A stretch of 64,000 bases of DNA from Holothuria scabra (taxonomy: Eukaryota; Echinodermata; Holothuroidea; Aspidochirotida; Holothuriidae), in assembly GCA_037179385.1 (NCBI GenBank), contig CM074189.1, forward strand, positions 19,513,020 through 19,577,019, read 5' to 3'. Position 1 is the stretch's first letter, and the number at the start of each line of letters is the position of its first letter. Under the pieces are notes generated by a model. The model had not been told where the DNA came from. It did not search any database and was given only the letters and a program-made list of their open reading frames with translations. Below, in pieces: positions 1 to 13,200 of the stretch. Made by a program: the position numbers and the translations under genes.

Positions 1-140
1 AATTGATGAATTATTCTCTTCATAAGTTTTTCGTAGATGTTTTATTACTGTCACATGAGCTAAACTAAGTTAGTAGTCCAGTCTGATGTGAAACTTTGGT
101 CATCATGAAGGTTTTTCTCCTGTTTAATTGCCCATTACAG

Positions 141-252
141 CAAAGACTAGGAGCCCCATACCACATAATGATGTACAAAGCCAACCTCAAACCAAAGTAC
201 TCTACTTCACTGAAAGGACAGTCACCCCATTCATGACGTCAATACCAAAGAG
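141..252 (+). CDS. DIXDC1: DIXDC1 exon, start of DIX domain
   Basis: The acceptor CATTACAG precedes base 141 and the donor GTAGGT follows base 252. Two bases complete a codon from the unseen upstream exon. The exon then encodes a short Ser/Pro/Gln linker and the first DIX strands ([15 protein letters not shown]), ending in phase 2 with AG of the Arg codon completed by the next exon. Confidence 0.87.
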
Positions 253-3228
253 GTAGGTTAAAGGTTCAGTGGGGGTCAGTATTTCCTCTCAGGGCTGGAG
301 GTTGTAGAATGTTCCCATGGTATTTTCTGCCTGTTATAAGAGCTGGCCTAAGGGAAGGACTTGCACTGTTTATGACTTGTATTTGAAACTAAAGTTGAAC
401 TTCTACCGTATTCCAAAGGGTTTTCAACTGCTGCCTTATAGGGCAGAGTCATTTATCTAACTGGCAGTTATTGTCCTGTGCCCAACTGCCCATACTGACC
501 GGTAAGATAAATGACTCTCCCCTTATCTAGACACTTTGTAACACTTTCATGTTGATGTTGGTGTTGGTTTGTCGTTAAATCTTATCTCACTTACTAATTT
601 CTGCAACATTAGCCACTAGTCATGTTGTTGAGAGAGAAATTCATAGTTTTAAAACCAATATTTATGGGCACAGAACTAGAAATTTTTCAAATTTGGCAGT
701 GCAATAGCTCTCTTTCAAGAAATAAGTTTTGCACAGATTAAAATAAAATAAATCGTTGCTCAGGAACTATTTGTTTACACAATCTTTTTAAAATTCACAT
801 GATTCAAGTCCCTTTAGAGAAACAATTAACTTTAGGAATAGTAACACGTACTCCAAGAAGAGTGAAATTCATTCCAAAAGAGTAAAATTCTCGGAGGTCA
901 GTAGTTTTAGGCCTGGCTGAGTCATTCAAGACTTTCAAATAAAATAGAACATATTGCCCTTGTACTTGGTGCTCAGTATAAACAATGGAGTAAGGAAAAC
1001 AAGCCAATGAGCCACAAGTGACAAAAAGGCTGTGGCCAGCTTGACTTGAACCAGTTAGTTGGAAACTGGGTGGTAAAACTCCATCTAACCTAACCCATAT
1101 TCTTTCAAAGCAAAGTGTTTGAAGAATATGAAGCAGTTGTTGGGGCTTGTCGATGAGATTGCATGATTTCATAACAATTTTTACTTACCATGCTCGTTCA
1201 TTTAAATGCAATATTTCCCTTTAACTTTGTGCAATGTCCATAATCCCTCTCAACTGCTGTAAACATGGTAGGAAGTGTGGAATTTGCAGACATGCTTCAT
1301 CTTTCAGACCCTCACACATTCCTCCGTCCCTCATAGCATAGCAGGCTGTATTCATTATTGGATACTGCAAGTCATCATGACTCCATACATATACTTAACT
1401 TTCAATGACACTGCATGTATACACAAGAACTATTTCACAAGATGACTCAAACATATCATAGGGGCTGTGGGCAAGCAGTTAAGTCTCCAAACTAATTAGG
1501 TACCAGGTCAACACACGGGTAAAATATGATTAGTCTTTAATTGATCACAAATTTTTGGGATTGAAACCTTTAGTGATTTTATCACATGATCACTGCTGTA
1601 CTAAGCCCTGTTTCTCCCCGTAGTGGTATCTTTGTTTAGTTAGTTACACAGGTGGAGTTTTACGTCCCAGTTTTCTTCCATGCCAGACCTCTTGACTGTT
1701 AGCTGGATGCTCTAATCACTAGTTAGTAGAGACACATCCAGGGAAATATCCAGGCAAGGAAGTGCCAAGTGTGTGTTTTAATCTATGTTATGTGTTTTTG
1801 CTTCTTCTTGCAGGCTTGGTGAGGTTACCCTGAGGGATTTTAAGAACATTTTTGATAAAGAAGGGGAGTACAGGTATCACTTTAAAGCTCTAGATCCTGA
1901 ATTTGGAACTGTTAAAGAAGAGGTGAGTGACATTCAAGTAGGCATCATGTTTGTCCTTCTAGCCTGTCAGTATTCTCCAAATTTTACATGTAGCAATTTT
2001 AAAGGCAGTCACTTCTCACCTCAAACTACAATTTCTGTAGTAGTAGACAAAAATTTTTAATGGGCACTGCACTTTGATTGACAAAAGGTTTAAAAATGCA
2101 CAATATATTATCTCACATTGCACAGCATGTACTCAAGCAATATAGTGAGATTGTGTTCTGGATGAGAGTGACTTTTGGACAGTTTAGAAAGGGGCTGAAG
2201 TTAGTGGTTTAGTAAAATTGAATGTTTTTGGGGTGAGAGGCTAAGGCCTTTAATAGGTGTGTCTTGGCCCATCATATTGCACATAAAACTTGTCTATGTC
2301 TATGCATTAACATTGGGCCAATTTGTTGATCTAGGGGTGCACACTAATGTTTGACACTCCTAAGGAACATTTACAGATCTCTCTCTGGGTCAGTGGGATC
2401 ATCTGCATTACGTATCAGTAAAGAGTTTTTTTTTCCCAAGGTCATGTGATTGGTCTTCTCTTCAGCCATTGGACATGTTGCTGATCAAACATACTTTGTG
2501 TCAATGTGGTATCTGTGGTTAACTGTTCAAGTGTGCTTTGAGTCACAAAAAACTGAAATTAAATTTCCAGGCCTGGAAATTCAGTACAGAAAATGACCAA
2601 TTTTTCAAAAGGTCCTGGAAAAGTCATGAATTTTTAGGAAGTGGAACTCATTATTCTAATTTTACAATTGTTCAGATACATTGCTTGTGTGGAAAAAAGA
2701 TAGATATTTGTGATCTGACTATTTGTAAAGGTCCTGGAAATATTGATTAATGTAAGTGGAGAAATCATAGAATTTTGTCGTTTTAAATGTGTACGTACCC
2801 TGAATACACTTGCTGTATGTATGCTCTTGTGCATATGGGCATGAAACTTGTGCTGGCCAAATCATGTTGTCACCCTTACTTGAATGAATATGCCTGTCAG
2901 TTTCAATTTTCATTCATCAATGCCTCTTGAAGGATCTCCACATATCTTTTATAAATCATGAACAAATGCCATTTCAGACTCTATATCGTATAATTCCAAA
3001 TCACAAATTTTCAGCGACACTGTTGAAATGTCATTTATGTATGGTTTTCTACAACTGTTCGGAAAGGGATTTACCTAGCATTGGGTGTCTCAGCCAAGAA
3101 GTTAAAAATGTATGGACTTATTGAAGTGTACCTTTTTAATGTTCTTGTTTTAGGTTGTCGATGATGATGACATTCTACCAGGTTGGGAGGGCAAGATCGT
3201 AGGTTGGGTAGAAGAAGACAATGGTTGA
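141..3228 (+). CDS. DIXDC1: DIXDC1-like (coiled-coil DIX domain) protein, C-terminal three exons
   Basis: Three exons, 141-252, 1814-1922 and 3154-3228, join in phase to about 98 codons ending in TGA and encode a complete C-terminal DIX domain. It runs from a [13 protein letters not shown] strand through a [18 protein letters not shown] core to [14 protein letters not shown]. These match the DIX domain of DIXDC1 (Ccd1) much better than those of Axin or Dishevelled, notably in [18 protein letters not shown] domains form head-to-tail filaments; DIXDC1 partners Dishevelled and Axin in Wnt/beta-catenin and JNK signalling in the cytoplasm and on actin. The calponin-homology and coiled-coil parts must lie left of base 1. 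All junctions are GT/AG and no frame breaks are visible. Family assignment is sure; whether the full gene is the long or short isoform cannot be seen. Confidence 0.9.
290..400 (+). repeat. Dispersed repeat with GGTTGTAGAAT core, copy 1
   Basis: The block GGCTGGAGGTTGTAGAATGT followed by a CTGCCTGT..TAAGAG box recurs near 28095-28210 and 60270-60385 in the same orientation, with the same tail (TTGAACTT or TTTGAGCTT). The three copies have clearly diverged. Class unknown. Confidence 0.6.
870..1120 (+). repeat. tRNA-like SINE copy
   Basis: Shares in order with 53800-54000 and 63110-63290: a GCCTGGCTGAGTCATT-like box, CTTGG.GTTCA/CTCAG, CAATGGAGTA, a CAGTGAGCC-like box, TTGGAAACTGGG and CTCCATCTAACCTAACCC. 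The 53.8-kb copy carries a B-box-like AGTTCGAGTCC, so the family is probably a tRNA-derived SINE. Confidence 0.55.
1626..1760 (-). repeat. SINE-like tail, reverse orientation
   Basis: The reverse complement of 1633-1680 reads GAAAACTGGGACGTAAAACT followed by CCACCT.TAACTAACT. This is the same tail as the SINE copies near 0.9, 54.0 and 63.2 kb, so it is a fourth, reversed and diverged copy. Confidence 0.5.
1814..1922 (+). CDS. DIXDC1: DIXDC1 exon, DIX core
   Basis: Acceptor TTCTTGCAG, donor GTGAGT. It encodes [19 protein letters not shown] and the diagnostic [15 protein letters not shown]. Reading on past base 1922 stays open by chance into the intron; the donor and the next exon show that the coding sequence stops here. 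Confidence 0.92.
1923..3153 (+). other. DIXDC1 last intron
   Basis: AT-rich sequence with no repeat, exon or RNA gene that I can recognise. Confidence 0.5.
3154..3228 (+). CDS. DIXDC1: DIXDC1 terminal exon with stop
   Basis: Acceptor TTGTTTTAG. Twenty-four codons ([20 protein letters not shown], then EDNG) end in TGA, matching the normal C-terminus of DIXDC1. It is too short to show as a long ORF and was found by extending the DIX domain. Confidence 0.9.
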   Translation, partial: VVDDDDILPGWEGKIVGWVEEDNG

Positions 3229-4091
3229 GCAATATGGTGATGATATGGCCTCATGAACAGCACCCTCTGTATCACTGCAATCTTGTATGTGACACCACCA
3301 TCATAAGAAATTGAAAGGGTGAAAGGAAGTTGTCAGCTGTAATGTCAAGTCATGTATTGGACATGTAGCTAAGTTACATTGCTAAGCTTCAAAGTGCAAT
3401 TTAAGAAATGTTTTTAATTACTCGTCAGTTTTGTGAATTGTCGTTTCATGGGTCAGAGGTATAATTTTGGCTTGCTAGCATTAATGTATTCATGGTTGGT
3501 GTGTGTATGTTGCTTGCTGGAGAAAAGTGTAGTATTGAGGTCAAGTGGCTGGCAACAAGGTGGATGCCAGGGTAAACCCCTCTCTGCATACTCCAATCTG
3601 CCTTCTCCCCCTAACTCATTGCAAACCTCCTTCCCTTCCCTCAACCCCATGAGTTAAATCCCAAATTTACAGAGGCTGATTAAGTTTTAAAGCCATAACA
3701 AAAACACTGAAAAATACTGAATACAGCAAGGAAATCTTGTAAATTAGGCTGGGGTGTGCAGGTGAGAGCATGTGTAGAGGTGGTATGGGGGCTGAGGGTG
3801 AGAAAGGTGGGTTGACATGACTACTTAAACAACTGACATGTGTAACTTTTGTACTTATATAAAATGAGACAGTATTTACGCTGAGCATATGCTTACCTGA
3901 GAGGTCATTAAATCTATGAATTTCATTTTATAATTTTGTAATAGATAATTGCAATTATTGGAATTGTCTGTAAAATTGATACCTCTATACAGAACAAGCA
4001 GAAATGAAACATCTTGTAAAAGTCTTGATTTTCCAATCTGATATATTCAGGAATTCATGATACAGAGTACATGGTGTGTCCATGAAGCAGT

Positions 4092-4293
4092 ATAGACCAT
4101 ATGATGTCACATAGAAAAAAAATACACCCTTCTTTGGGGGTAAAACAAACCAACACAGACACATGCAGACGGCTTATTTGTCAACCATTTGAATACTTGC
4201 ATAGTCTGCTACACGGGCAGGGCGAAATCTTATGCCACGTGTTCCATTGTTTTGCCCCCAAAGATGAAGTCAGTGTGTCTCGTATAAAGTCTA
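4092..4293. mobile_element. MITE family A, copy 1 (about 200 bp)
   Basis: Starts ATAGACCATATGATGTCACA and ends with a decayed TAAAGTCTA. The interior (AAAACAAACCAACACAGACA, then CTGCTACACGGGCAGGG and a TTCCATTGTTTTGCCCCCAA box) matches 26870-27073, 48624-48846 and 53613-53782. The termini are more worn than in the 48.6-kb copy. Confidence 0.75.
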
Positions 4294-4533
4294 AAGCAAA
4301 GTTTGGAGGTACCATTTTAGTGAAAGGTGTGGTTTAAAACAGGAAAGAAAGGAAAATGCTTTTAGGAGTTTACAAGGCAACATCACTCAGCAAGGACACT
4401 AATCACACTGTGTTCATTGCAGGTTTTCTTCTTTTTTTTTAAATATAAACCCACAACCAGCTATTGGGTCTCCCTTGTTTCTGAACTTCTGGCAAGGTTG
4501 ATCTTATTTTTATGCAGAATATGCAAGTTATTA

Positions 4534-4752
4534 CAGAGGCTTTTCATATGAAGTCATAAAACTTCCAAGCAAACATGTGGGAGTATATTACATCGTAGTA
4601 GGCAACACTCGGTATGCTTGTTCATAGAGTGTTTACATACCTGCATATATCACAGTGCACACTGTGGAGGGCATTTAGCACAAAGCCATGTGTATATGGC
4701 ATGATTGCACTCTAGCATGTAGGACCTGTGACGTAATTGCCAAGCCTCTATA
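4534..4752. mobile_element. MITE family B, copy 1 (about 220 bp)
   Basis: Ends are CAGAGGCTTTTCATATGAAG and a decayed GCCTCTATA. The left end matches, inverted, the right end of 34613-34836 (ATATGAAAAGCCTCTATA), so the two are copies in opposite orientation with terminal inverted repeats of about 25 bp. Confidence 0.7.
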
Positions 4753-7426
4753 CTGAAATCGTATCCCCATTTGGATAATTCAGGATAGCTTAGAAGAAAG
4801 GCTGATAGTTTAAAAGTCACAAAACTTTAGATCAATGAATATCTTTGAGGTTGTAAAGGTGTTTGAGTTCCATGTAATGTGTGCTAGTTATACTGGGAGA
4901 TGTAATGTGCTCTGAAAAAAGTGCTTGAAGCCACAGCAGTATGAAAAATAACTAAAAGTATTAAATAAGTAAGGACAAGTACTATTTGCCTTGGTTAATA
5001 AATCTTGTGAAAGCATGCTTTAAGTTTGCCTGTCAAACATGGTGGCATGTGAATTCATTGTAGTGATGGGTGTATTTAACATAATGTTGATATTTAATCG
5101 ATTTAAGTGGGCATTACACATTCAACATGCTTATTGAAAAGAGTGGGGGTGCTATCAAGAGTTTTTAAGAACTTACATTTTGCCATGGTTTCAAATGTAC
5201 ACATTGATGGCGTAAGTAATATTACTTTCACCACTCAGCCATCCCAAATCCATTTTCCCCTTATTTATTTCTTAGGAGAAACCATAGAGTATTTAATACC
5301 CACCACCCCCCCCCCCCCCCACCCCCAACCTCTTCCCCCGCAAAATTTTTTTTTAGTGTGGAGATTGTTATGTGCACTCTATACCTTCTATAACTGTTAT
5401 ACTCTTGCACACTAAATACTATCTGTTAAACAAAGGCTCCTGTTTTCCTAACTAGGTAGAAGAAATTTTTACACTGAATGTAATAACCACAAGGGTTAAT
5501 TTATGATGAATAACAATGAAGATTTTGTTCTGTGATTGGTGAGTGAGGTTAGAGGAGGGTTCTATGTAGATTTTGGGAGTAAGATGTGGGAGTTCCCTGC
5601 TGAGGCCTGGATAGATGATTTGCAAGTAGAGATGGCCCTTATTAAGAAGCCATATTGATTGGCTAAAGCAAGACTATGAGCTTTTCACATCTCAGTTGCA
5701 AGGAATATTACTCCATGAAACCATGAAGGGTAGTCAGCCATCAAACTAATAAACTGATATGATTCCACCACATTGTTAAATAACATGTAGCCATGACAGA
5801 TGCAGGGAGTGTGACTAGTCAGGTCTGTATCATCAACCATCTCCCAAAGTACATCTGCCCAATTTGTGGGTACTGTTTCAGGTCCTGGAATAAGTCAAAA
5901 ATTTGTCAATGGTAACACCATTGCACCTCAGAGCCCTCATGATTAATCAAACTTATTCAAAGTGGGGTGGGTATCCTCTCCTCTTGATCCTAGGACTGCC
6001 CCAGGACTAAGATGAAAAGTAACCATCTACTCCCTCCACTAGTATAGATCCATTCCTTCATATGAAAATATGGAAAAGAGCATAAACTTGGGCTGTTGGA
6101 GGGTGTTTGTGCAGGGAGTTCATATCCCTGGTCAGGGTGTCGTGCAGAGTTCATTTCGGTGAGCCATGGAAATGATCTAGGAAATATATGCAGCTCATCC
6201 TCATGCACTCATCAATTGTAAGATTCAGCTCTGATCCCTGGAGTGTGGTGAGTCAAATGTGCATTATGATTATCCGAGGTGTGACATAGGGGTGTGTCAA
6301 AGTTCTCCAACTGTTGTATCAAAGCAGCCTAATGGGTGTGCCATAGTCATATTCTACACAAAAATGTGCACTAAAATCAATGCAATGTTAGCATGAAAGA
6401 GAGAGGGGATGTATTAACGGGCAATGCAGATGTTTGATGCAGTTGATAAGGGCCGAAATCACAATACATTAAATAGCCCTTACTAAAACTGCCTACCATC
6501 AGTCTAAAAACCTGACTTTTGGGTGGTAAGTGTTTAATTGATGTTGATACCCAAAGTTGACAGCCAATCTAAAGCTTACTGGGTCTATCATATTTTTATT
6601 GATGTAAGGGTTGGAGTGGCTATAAACTTTAGGTGTGAACATCAAGTAAAAACCTGACTTCACTGCCCAAAAGTTGGATGAGACTTTGGTGCCAGGAAGT
6701 TTAGTAAGGGTTATTTCACGGTGGCAGACTAAGCCTTGTAATGTGATTTTGCCAGAGGGGCAAAATATGCAACCTTTATGCATCCAGGAGGTTGCAGCAA
6801 GTAGACCATGGGCTGTCCTGTGGAATGTAAAGTAAGTTGGTCATGTCGACCAGCATTTCTGAAAGGTGAGTGGGAGAGGGGATTCCCTGCGTGGTTGTAA
6901 CGATAATAATCACCATTAATGCACGTTTCAGTGCTTACCTATAGACAAATGCACCTTTATATGACTCATCTACCTTTCGAGCTATTTATTATTAAACATG
7001 GACTAGCTTTGAAATGATGTAAGGGGAATTTTACCTAGCCAGGGCCATTGGGTCATCACTAAATGGTGATAGTAAATGAGCTAATTAAGCCTACTTGTAA
7101 GTATACTTGAGGCAAGTTGTGAATATTCTTTGTATGTGTTGCAAGTATATGTCTAACAATAAATGGGAAAATATTTGACAGTGTGATTATTTCATGTCTT
7201 TCTTCCTCCCTCCATTTTCAATCGAAAGGAAAGGTATAGGCTACTTGAATAATTTGCTGTGGCATGGAATTGTGGGGCGCACAGCGTGGGATGTACAAAC
7301 CTAGTTCAGCACACTAGTGTACGGCGTTCCCTGGGTTTGGTCAGTACGCACAACACTACAGTATCAAAGTGTTTAGTCAACTTGAACGTAAATACGGGTC
7401 AAATTCCTGCTTTAGGGCAAATTAAA

Positions 7427-7685
7427 CATGGGCGTCCGCAGGTATGGGCAAGGGGGGGGGGGGGGAACTAACGTAAAAAAATCAAAGCAAAAACCGGAAC
7501 AAAACGTGTTTTCCAAGTTTCTATGCGAAAAATAGGCTTTAGAAATGCCATTTCCAGCGATCTGAGAGGCATTTTGGGCTGAAATTTTCGCATGCTTTGT
7601 GCCAATCCATGGTGACTTGGAGGTTTTGCCCCTCCCTAGAAATTTTGCCCCCCCCCCCCGACTTTTTTTTCTGCGGACGCCCATG
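7427..7685. mobile_element. hAT-type MITE with perfect 8-bp target duplication
   Basis: 259 bp with perfect 15-bp terminal inverted repeats, CATGGGCGTCCGCAG and its reverse complement. They are flanked by the 8-bp direct repeat AAATTAAA at 7419-7426 and 7686-7693. An 8-bp duplication with termini starting CA is the hAT pattern. A G-run sits inside the left end and a C-run inside the right. The internal box GCCATTTCCAGCGATCTGAG recurs in the elements at 16444-17359 and 28548-30548. The perfect duplication suggests a fairly young insertion. Confidence 0.9.
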
Positions 7686-8279
7686 AAATTAAAATGCAAT
7701 TTTTTACACTTAAAGGACAATTAAGACGCAGTGCACTGCAATTAACCACACTTGACATACCTCCTTATATTATGGATGGATTAAGTAAGAATTATTCCAC
7801 CAAATTGAATATTTGCTGTATGTGTGCTGTGGTTTGTTTATCCCGACGTTTCTGGAGGATGTCACCAATTTAACGAATAACCAAACTTTTTTTTTACACA
7901 AGGGTCTTTTCTTGTCATGAGCACATTTTTCAGTCTTTACGCCTTCTGCTTGGCCACTGTTGTTGATCATCATGGTGTAAGTGTCGATGGATATCCTGTC
8001 GACCATCAAATTGTTAAACTTTTTTTTTAAAAATGGCATAAAATCTGTAATAATTCATACGAAATTCAATGGCAGAACCTGTTTTGATATGCAAAAATGG
8101 ATTGTTAAACCGAATTTATTCATCTAAGTACTGCTTAACAACTAAAGCAGTTACTATGAAAATTTGTTGGTTGAAGAGTCAAAAGGCATAACAATGTGAA
8201 AAGATTGGGTTTAATTTCCACTTTTCATTAAACGTATTACCAAAAAGAAAACGCCGGGCTATTCAACATAAGTAAAATG

Positions 8280-8440
8280 TCGAGTTATCCCGAAGCTTCA
8301 ATCATAAAGCTGATTCACGGGTTCGTGATTTCCCACTGCTATTACTGCAACAATCTCTTGTATGGCCTTTCCAGTAATCAAATCCAAGGACTTTACAAAA
8401 GGCTAACTTTTTGCCGGGCGGTTGACAATTCGTATAGGTT
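8280..8440 (+). pseudogene. LINE reverse transcriptase fragment
   Basis: The frame from about 8290 reads KLIHGFVISHCYYCNNLLYG, then LSSNQIQGLYKRL. This fits the thumb-side consensus of jockey/CR1-like reverse transcriptases (LIHAFVTSRLDYCNSLLYGL followed by a QRVQN-like segment). Only about 45 residues remain, with no catalytic YxDD block nearby. It is a dead fragment, not a gene. Confidence 0.65.
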
Positions 8441-10201
8441 ATCCCCCACACTCTTCGAGGTATCTTACGACTGGTAAGTTATTATTGACATACTGTCAAG
8501 TAATTACAAGAGTATCAGACTCCACTGAATCAGACCCATGTGTAGATAAGGTAGGCTACTGAAGCGAGAAAGTTTCGTAGGAGGGAGAAAATATTGTTAC
8601 ACTGGGTACATTATAAAATAGATCATAGTATCGGTAAATTTTGATCTTCTGATCTAGAAACTTTCGTATATGGAAAGGAAGGGGGCTCCATCTTGGCTAC
8701 GAGCCAACAGAGGCGTCGATTTGGGGGACAGGGGGCCATGCTTCCCACACACACACACTTTTTGTAACGTGAAACTTAAAAAGGTACCACCAAAGAGACT
8801 ATAAGTTATGAAAAGTGTACTCTACTGATTGCGGTCGACTAGCTTTCTGTATCAATGATTCCACATGTTTACTTTGCAAATCCGCCAAATTTTCGCGCGC
8901 ACTGCGCGCTTGCAGTAGCTCATTGATTTTCTTTTTTCACTTGCATATCAAACATATATTACTCATCCGCGGGCTCTCAGCTAGAAACTTTTGGTTTGTG
9001 GAAATTTGAAGAAAGATTGCCTACAGTCCACTAAATTGCTTCAACATCGTGCTATTCCCAATAATTGTAATCTGTCTTTCACTCAACATTCAGGCCTTTC
9101 CTTCAAAGAATCTCATATTTACTCAACCGTAGACCTTCAGAGTCATCAACTTCGTGTTGTAATGTGAATCTTTGTCCATTTGAAATTGCAAATTTGCTGT
9201 CATTTTTTGTATCCAAAGCAGTCAGTGTCATGACTACGGCGTAAGAGAGAAGCATTACCCTTTCTTTCCTTAATATAGAACATGCCTCTGTAAGTCCCAG
9301 ATCAGACACCCACGGATTTCTTTTATTAGACAACGTACCTTAGGCATTGTGCTTACTCCTTGAGACTCCAGATATTTAGGTTGGACTTATCTGCGTTTAT
9401 AGTATGATAAATTCTTAAGTCGTATTGACATCTTTTACAACTCTTTTTCACTTTTTTCTACCTTCTGTCTGTAGGATTTTTAAGAGCCAGGTAATTAAAG
9501 ACATTTCTGCTTGCTTTTGATATTCTGAAATGATTGTACTTCTGTAAATACTACAATACAATGTATTTCTGTACATTTTTTATCACTTTTTGCACTATGA
9601 GAAGAGATGTAAAGTCCAAGCTTAACATGGAAGTAGTACATAATAAAGTGAAAACGTACCTTGCTTTCGCCCTACTTTGTTGAATGGAGTGCTTGCAGAT
9701 AAAGAAGATATAACTCACTTTAACCAATACCGTCCAATCAAAACAACCGTCCTCCAGTGTTCCTGACATTTAACGACTATCGATATTATACTAAAACAGT
9801 TTGATAACTGTTGGTTCTGCCCTTCATTTGTTTCCTTACTTCTTTCGCAACAGAAACTTTGTTTTAAAATTATTGACTCTTATTTTCAAAGTTGAAAAGT
9901 CTTTCGTTTTACTCTCATATATATATTTTAAGGAAAGAAATAAAAGTTCTCTTTTCAAACAAAAACAAAGTTGAAGCTTGTTGTATTAAGAAACTTATGT
10001 TTCCTTTCATATCTCGTCTAGCAGTCTTTACGACTGCTCGCGTTTGATAGAAAATCATGCAGAAAAGAAATGTTCCAAGTAGTAATTTCGTAAGTTTAAA
10101 ATTTAAAGTAACCAAAAGACTACAAAACAGAGTTCGTATTGCTGTTCAAGATTTGATATGAGTAGGGAAACATTGCATAAGTTTCGAAGAAGCAATCCGT
10201 C

Positions 10202-10274
10202 ATGGGGATTTTCAAAGTTGCAGAAATGTTTATCCTCAGCCTTGCTGCTGTTTTAGTGGTTGAAGGAAGTGTTG
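10202..10274 (+). CDS. C-type lectin exon 1, signal peptide
   Basis: ATG at 10202 opens MGIFKVAEMFILSLAAVLVV EGSV, a typical signal peptide with small residues near the likely cleavage point. Donor GTAAGT follows base 10274. The start was chosen because the signal peptide is complete from it. Too short to appear as a long ORF. Confidence 0.78.
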
Positions 10275-13200
10275 GTAAGTCACAGACTTAAAAGTCAAGA
10301 TAATTTAAATTTTGGAGGACTGACATTCTTAGGCGTATGTGCAGGGGAGAAGGAGGGGAGGAATTGGAAATGGGGAAGAGCCTCTGTAGATTTTTTTTCG
10401 GGCAGCTATGCAAATTTTTCTAGCAGGTAGAAAAGTTGCATATTTTTAATGGAAAAGCTCGAGAACCGAAAGTCGGGAAAAATAGAGTATTAGGAAAAAT
10501 TGATCGTTACAAAAAATAGGTGAAATTTGAACTGAAATATTGCGTCTTTTCAGTTTTCCGCGTTGAATTGCATTGGCTTTATCGAAATCAATGCAATTCT
10601 CAAACAAACACATCATCATGGAATGAAGATATACCTGCAGCTATAAGGCTATAGTCAAAATGATTTTTCACACGAAAGCCAATTTGAAGGTTCAGAAACC
10701 AATCACTTATCTTGTACAATTTGATAGTTTGAAAACTTTCATTCCAGAAAGCATATGATGAAAATAGATCCCTCACTAGGACGAATCGAAAATACGTATG
10801 CAGAACACAAATATGACTTTTTGACAACATCTGAACCATCGACAAGGCAGGACGATACTGCCTCAAACAACGACGTTATAAATGCATTTTCAAATGCCAC
10901 ATCATCTTCAAAATAAGTTCACATTTTATGCATCTCATGATTTTCTCACAGATGAGTCGTTTTGCTACAGCTGTGAGGTACTTCCTGATAACAATTTTAT
11001 ACTGAAGAGAGAGGACTGCAGTCTAATTGGAGATGAAGTGTTCAGACTTTTCGATTGGGACGAAGTAGTTGATGTAAACGGAATTTTATGTAAGTAGAGC
11101 CCACTGTAGTAAACTTTTAGCTTATGCGTCGGACTTTTCTGGTTCGAGTCTTGTCATGCCAAAATTTTTAGGCTATTTTAGCCTAACACTAGGCTAGGCT
11201 ACCTAAAGTGTGTTAGTGTGAGTTTGATGCTTGGGTTTACTTGAAGAGTATGGCCTCCCAATTGTTTTGATTACAAGCTTGGTTTTAAGCATTGAACGCT
11301 GCTTTCGGTACACGTTGTGCGAATATTTACTAAAACATTTTCTTCGAATTTCTAATCAATAATTATTAGGTTCGATTATAAAAACAGATCGTTTTATGCA
11401 ATGATAGCTTAACTAATAAATTCCATGCATACCATAAACAATGCATAATTTGTCAAACTTAACTTGGGGCCATCTTTGGCCCAAAGTTGACCAGTGCATT
11501 CATCTACAGATAATAATTTTGTATTAAATACTTGTCCCTCCGAAAGGTATTGTAAATAAGCCTTCAACTGCTGTGTGTTTTGTTTTTATCCTTCCGGTAG
11601 ATATATCAGTGAAACTAGAATAGGCCTATGTGTGGGTATGACAACAGTAGACGGATCTACTCAGGGGATGAGTATTGAATCAAACATTGATAATGAACGA
11701 TTAAGAGTGATTGCGAGATACCCTAGCCTTGCTGGGGGAAGATTCTGCTTTAAAGGAATCACTCCCATATTTTTTTTCTTCTTTTATTTTATTTATTTAT
11801 TTATTTTTTTTTCATTTTTTGACAGGATTGAACCTGCTACCCCGTCAAATTGTTTTCCCATCTTATGTTGGTTATTTTCAATTGTAGTGAAAGGTGTCAC
11901 ATCCGAAAGGGTGGTGCAAGGGGCACGTAGGAACGTCTCAGTCTGGAAAGTTTCTCACTTCTAGTAGTTTTTCCAACTTCTTCGTTGAACCGGCCCCAAC
12001 AATATGCTGCATGGGACTTCTCAGGAAAACGAATAGTAAATCAACTTGAAAACGGGTCCAGGTGTAAAAGTGATTTACGAGATGTACCATGGCCTTACTA
12101 GAAAAAGATTTTTACTTTTACAACTTCTTTTGCGACGTAATTGAGCCTAATTCTCTCCCAAAATACTTTCTATTTTAAGTTGCCTAGTTTCAATTGTAGT
12201 GAATGGGATCCTTCACCTCAAACACTAAATGCCGAACCTTTGTCCGCATTCTTCAGAGAAAATCTTGAAGTCAAAGGTACGTCACAAATGTGTATTAATT
12301 CCAGCAATTTCCTACCACCATTTCCACTTTTCCGCATCTCTTCTAGTTTTCCAGGGATGGGTAACTGGGATTGGGTTAGGTGTTAGGGAACCTGCAATTG
12401 GGGTGGCAAGGTTGGCTTTGTTCTGGGGTGTGGAAGGGGGTTTGACTAGGGCTGGAATAATAGTTTTTTAGGCTTATTCGCGTGTATGCAACTTTTTTAT
12501 TTCTTTCATTTTTTTGTTTTTGTTTTTTGTTGTTTTTTTTTCGTTGTTGTTGTTGGGTTTTTTTTTTTTTTTTGTTTCACTTGGGTAAACTTCACGATAA
12601 GCCCTAAAGGGTTTCTAAGTGCACTCCCTATCACAACTTTTGTTATTCATCTGCTAATGTTAATTGTAAATTTCTGTGTTGTGACAAAGCAAATAAATGA
12701 ATGAAATTAATGAATGAACATTGCTGCAACAGGAACGTCCCAGTCTGGGACAGCTCTCGTCTGGGAACTTTTCTAACTTACTCGGGGAACTGGTCTCGAC
12801 AATATGCTGATTTTTGTCCATTGGATGAAAATGGTGTTTTTATATCTTTAAGGTTGTCTAAAACATCCGAATGTTCTCAAATTGCTTCAGTAGAACTCTC
12901 AACAATTTTGTTCTTCGTCACCTGGCAATTCGTTGTCAATTTGTCGAGACTTCGGATTATGGCCCCTTTCTGCCCGGGCATTTGAACCCACTGTCGAGTA
13001 AATACTTATACCACCTCTGGACACATCATTGTCTCGTATAAAAAACACAGTTGGTGGCTTGAAAATGACAAAAGTGTACATTTCAGCAAGATATTTATCC
13101 GTTATGGAAGGCATGCCTTTGCCTCCATTCATTCCCGATGTTAGATATGACTACTTGTACAGTTTGTTCCTTTTGTAGTTTCATTTGCCTGAGGCCCATA

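Larger units (their letters stand above)
253..1813 (+). other. DIXDC1 intron with repeats
   Basis: No coding sequence seen. It holds a dispersed repeat near 290-400, a SINE-like copy near 870-1120 and a reverse SINE-like tail near 1626-1760. The 122-residue reverse ORF at 804-1172 falls in the SINE-like copy and resembles no protein I know. Confidence 0.6.
3229..10201. other. 3' region of DIXDC1 and intergenic DNA
   Basis: No exon recognised. It begins with the DIXDC1 3' UTR, whose end is not clear: AATAAA occurs at several places, for example 7158-7163 followed by a GT-rich stretch. It contains MITEs (4092-4293, 4534-4752), a C-rich tract near 5310, an hAT-type MITE (7427-7685) and a LINE fragment near 8290. 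Confidence 0.5.

Noticed and set aside
11575..11964. 129-residue ORF with a poly-Phe stretch
   Set aside because: Created by a T-run; there is no splice or homology support.
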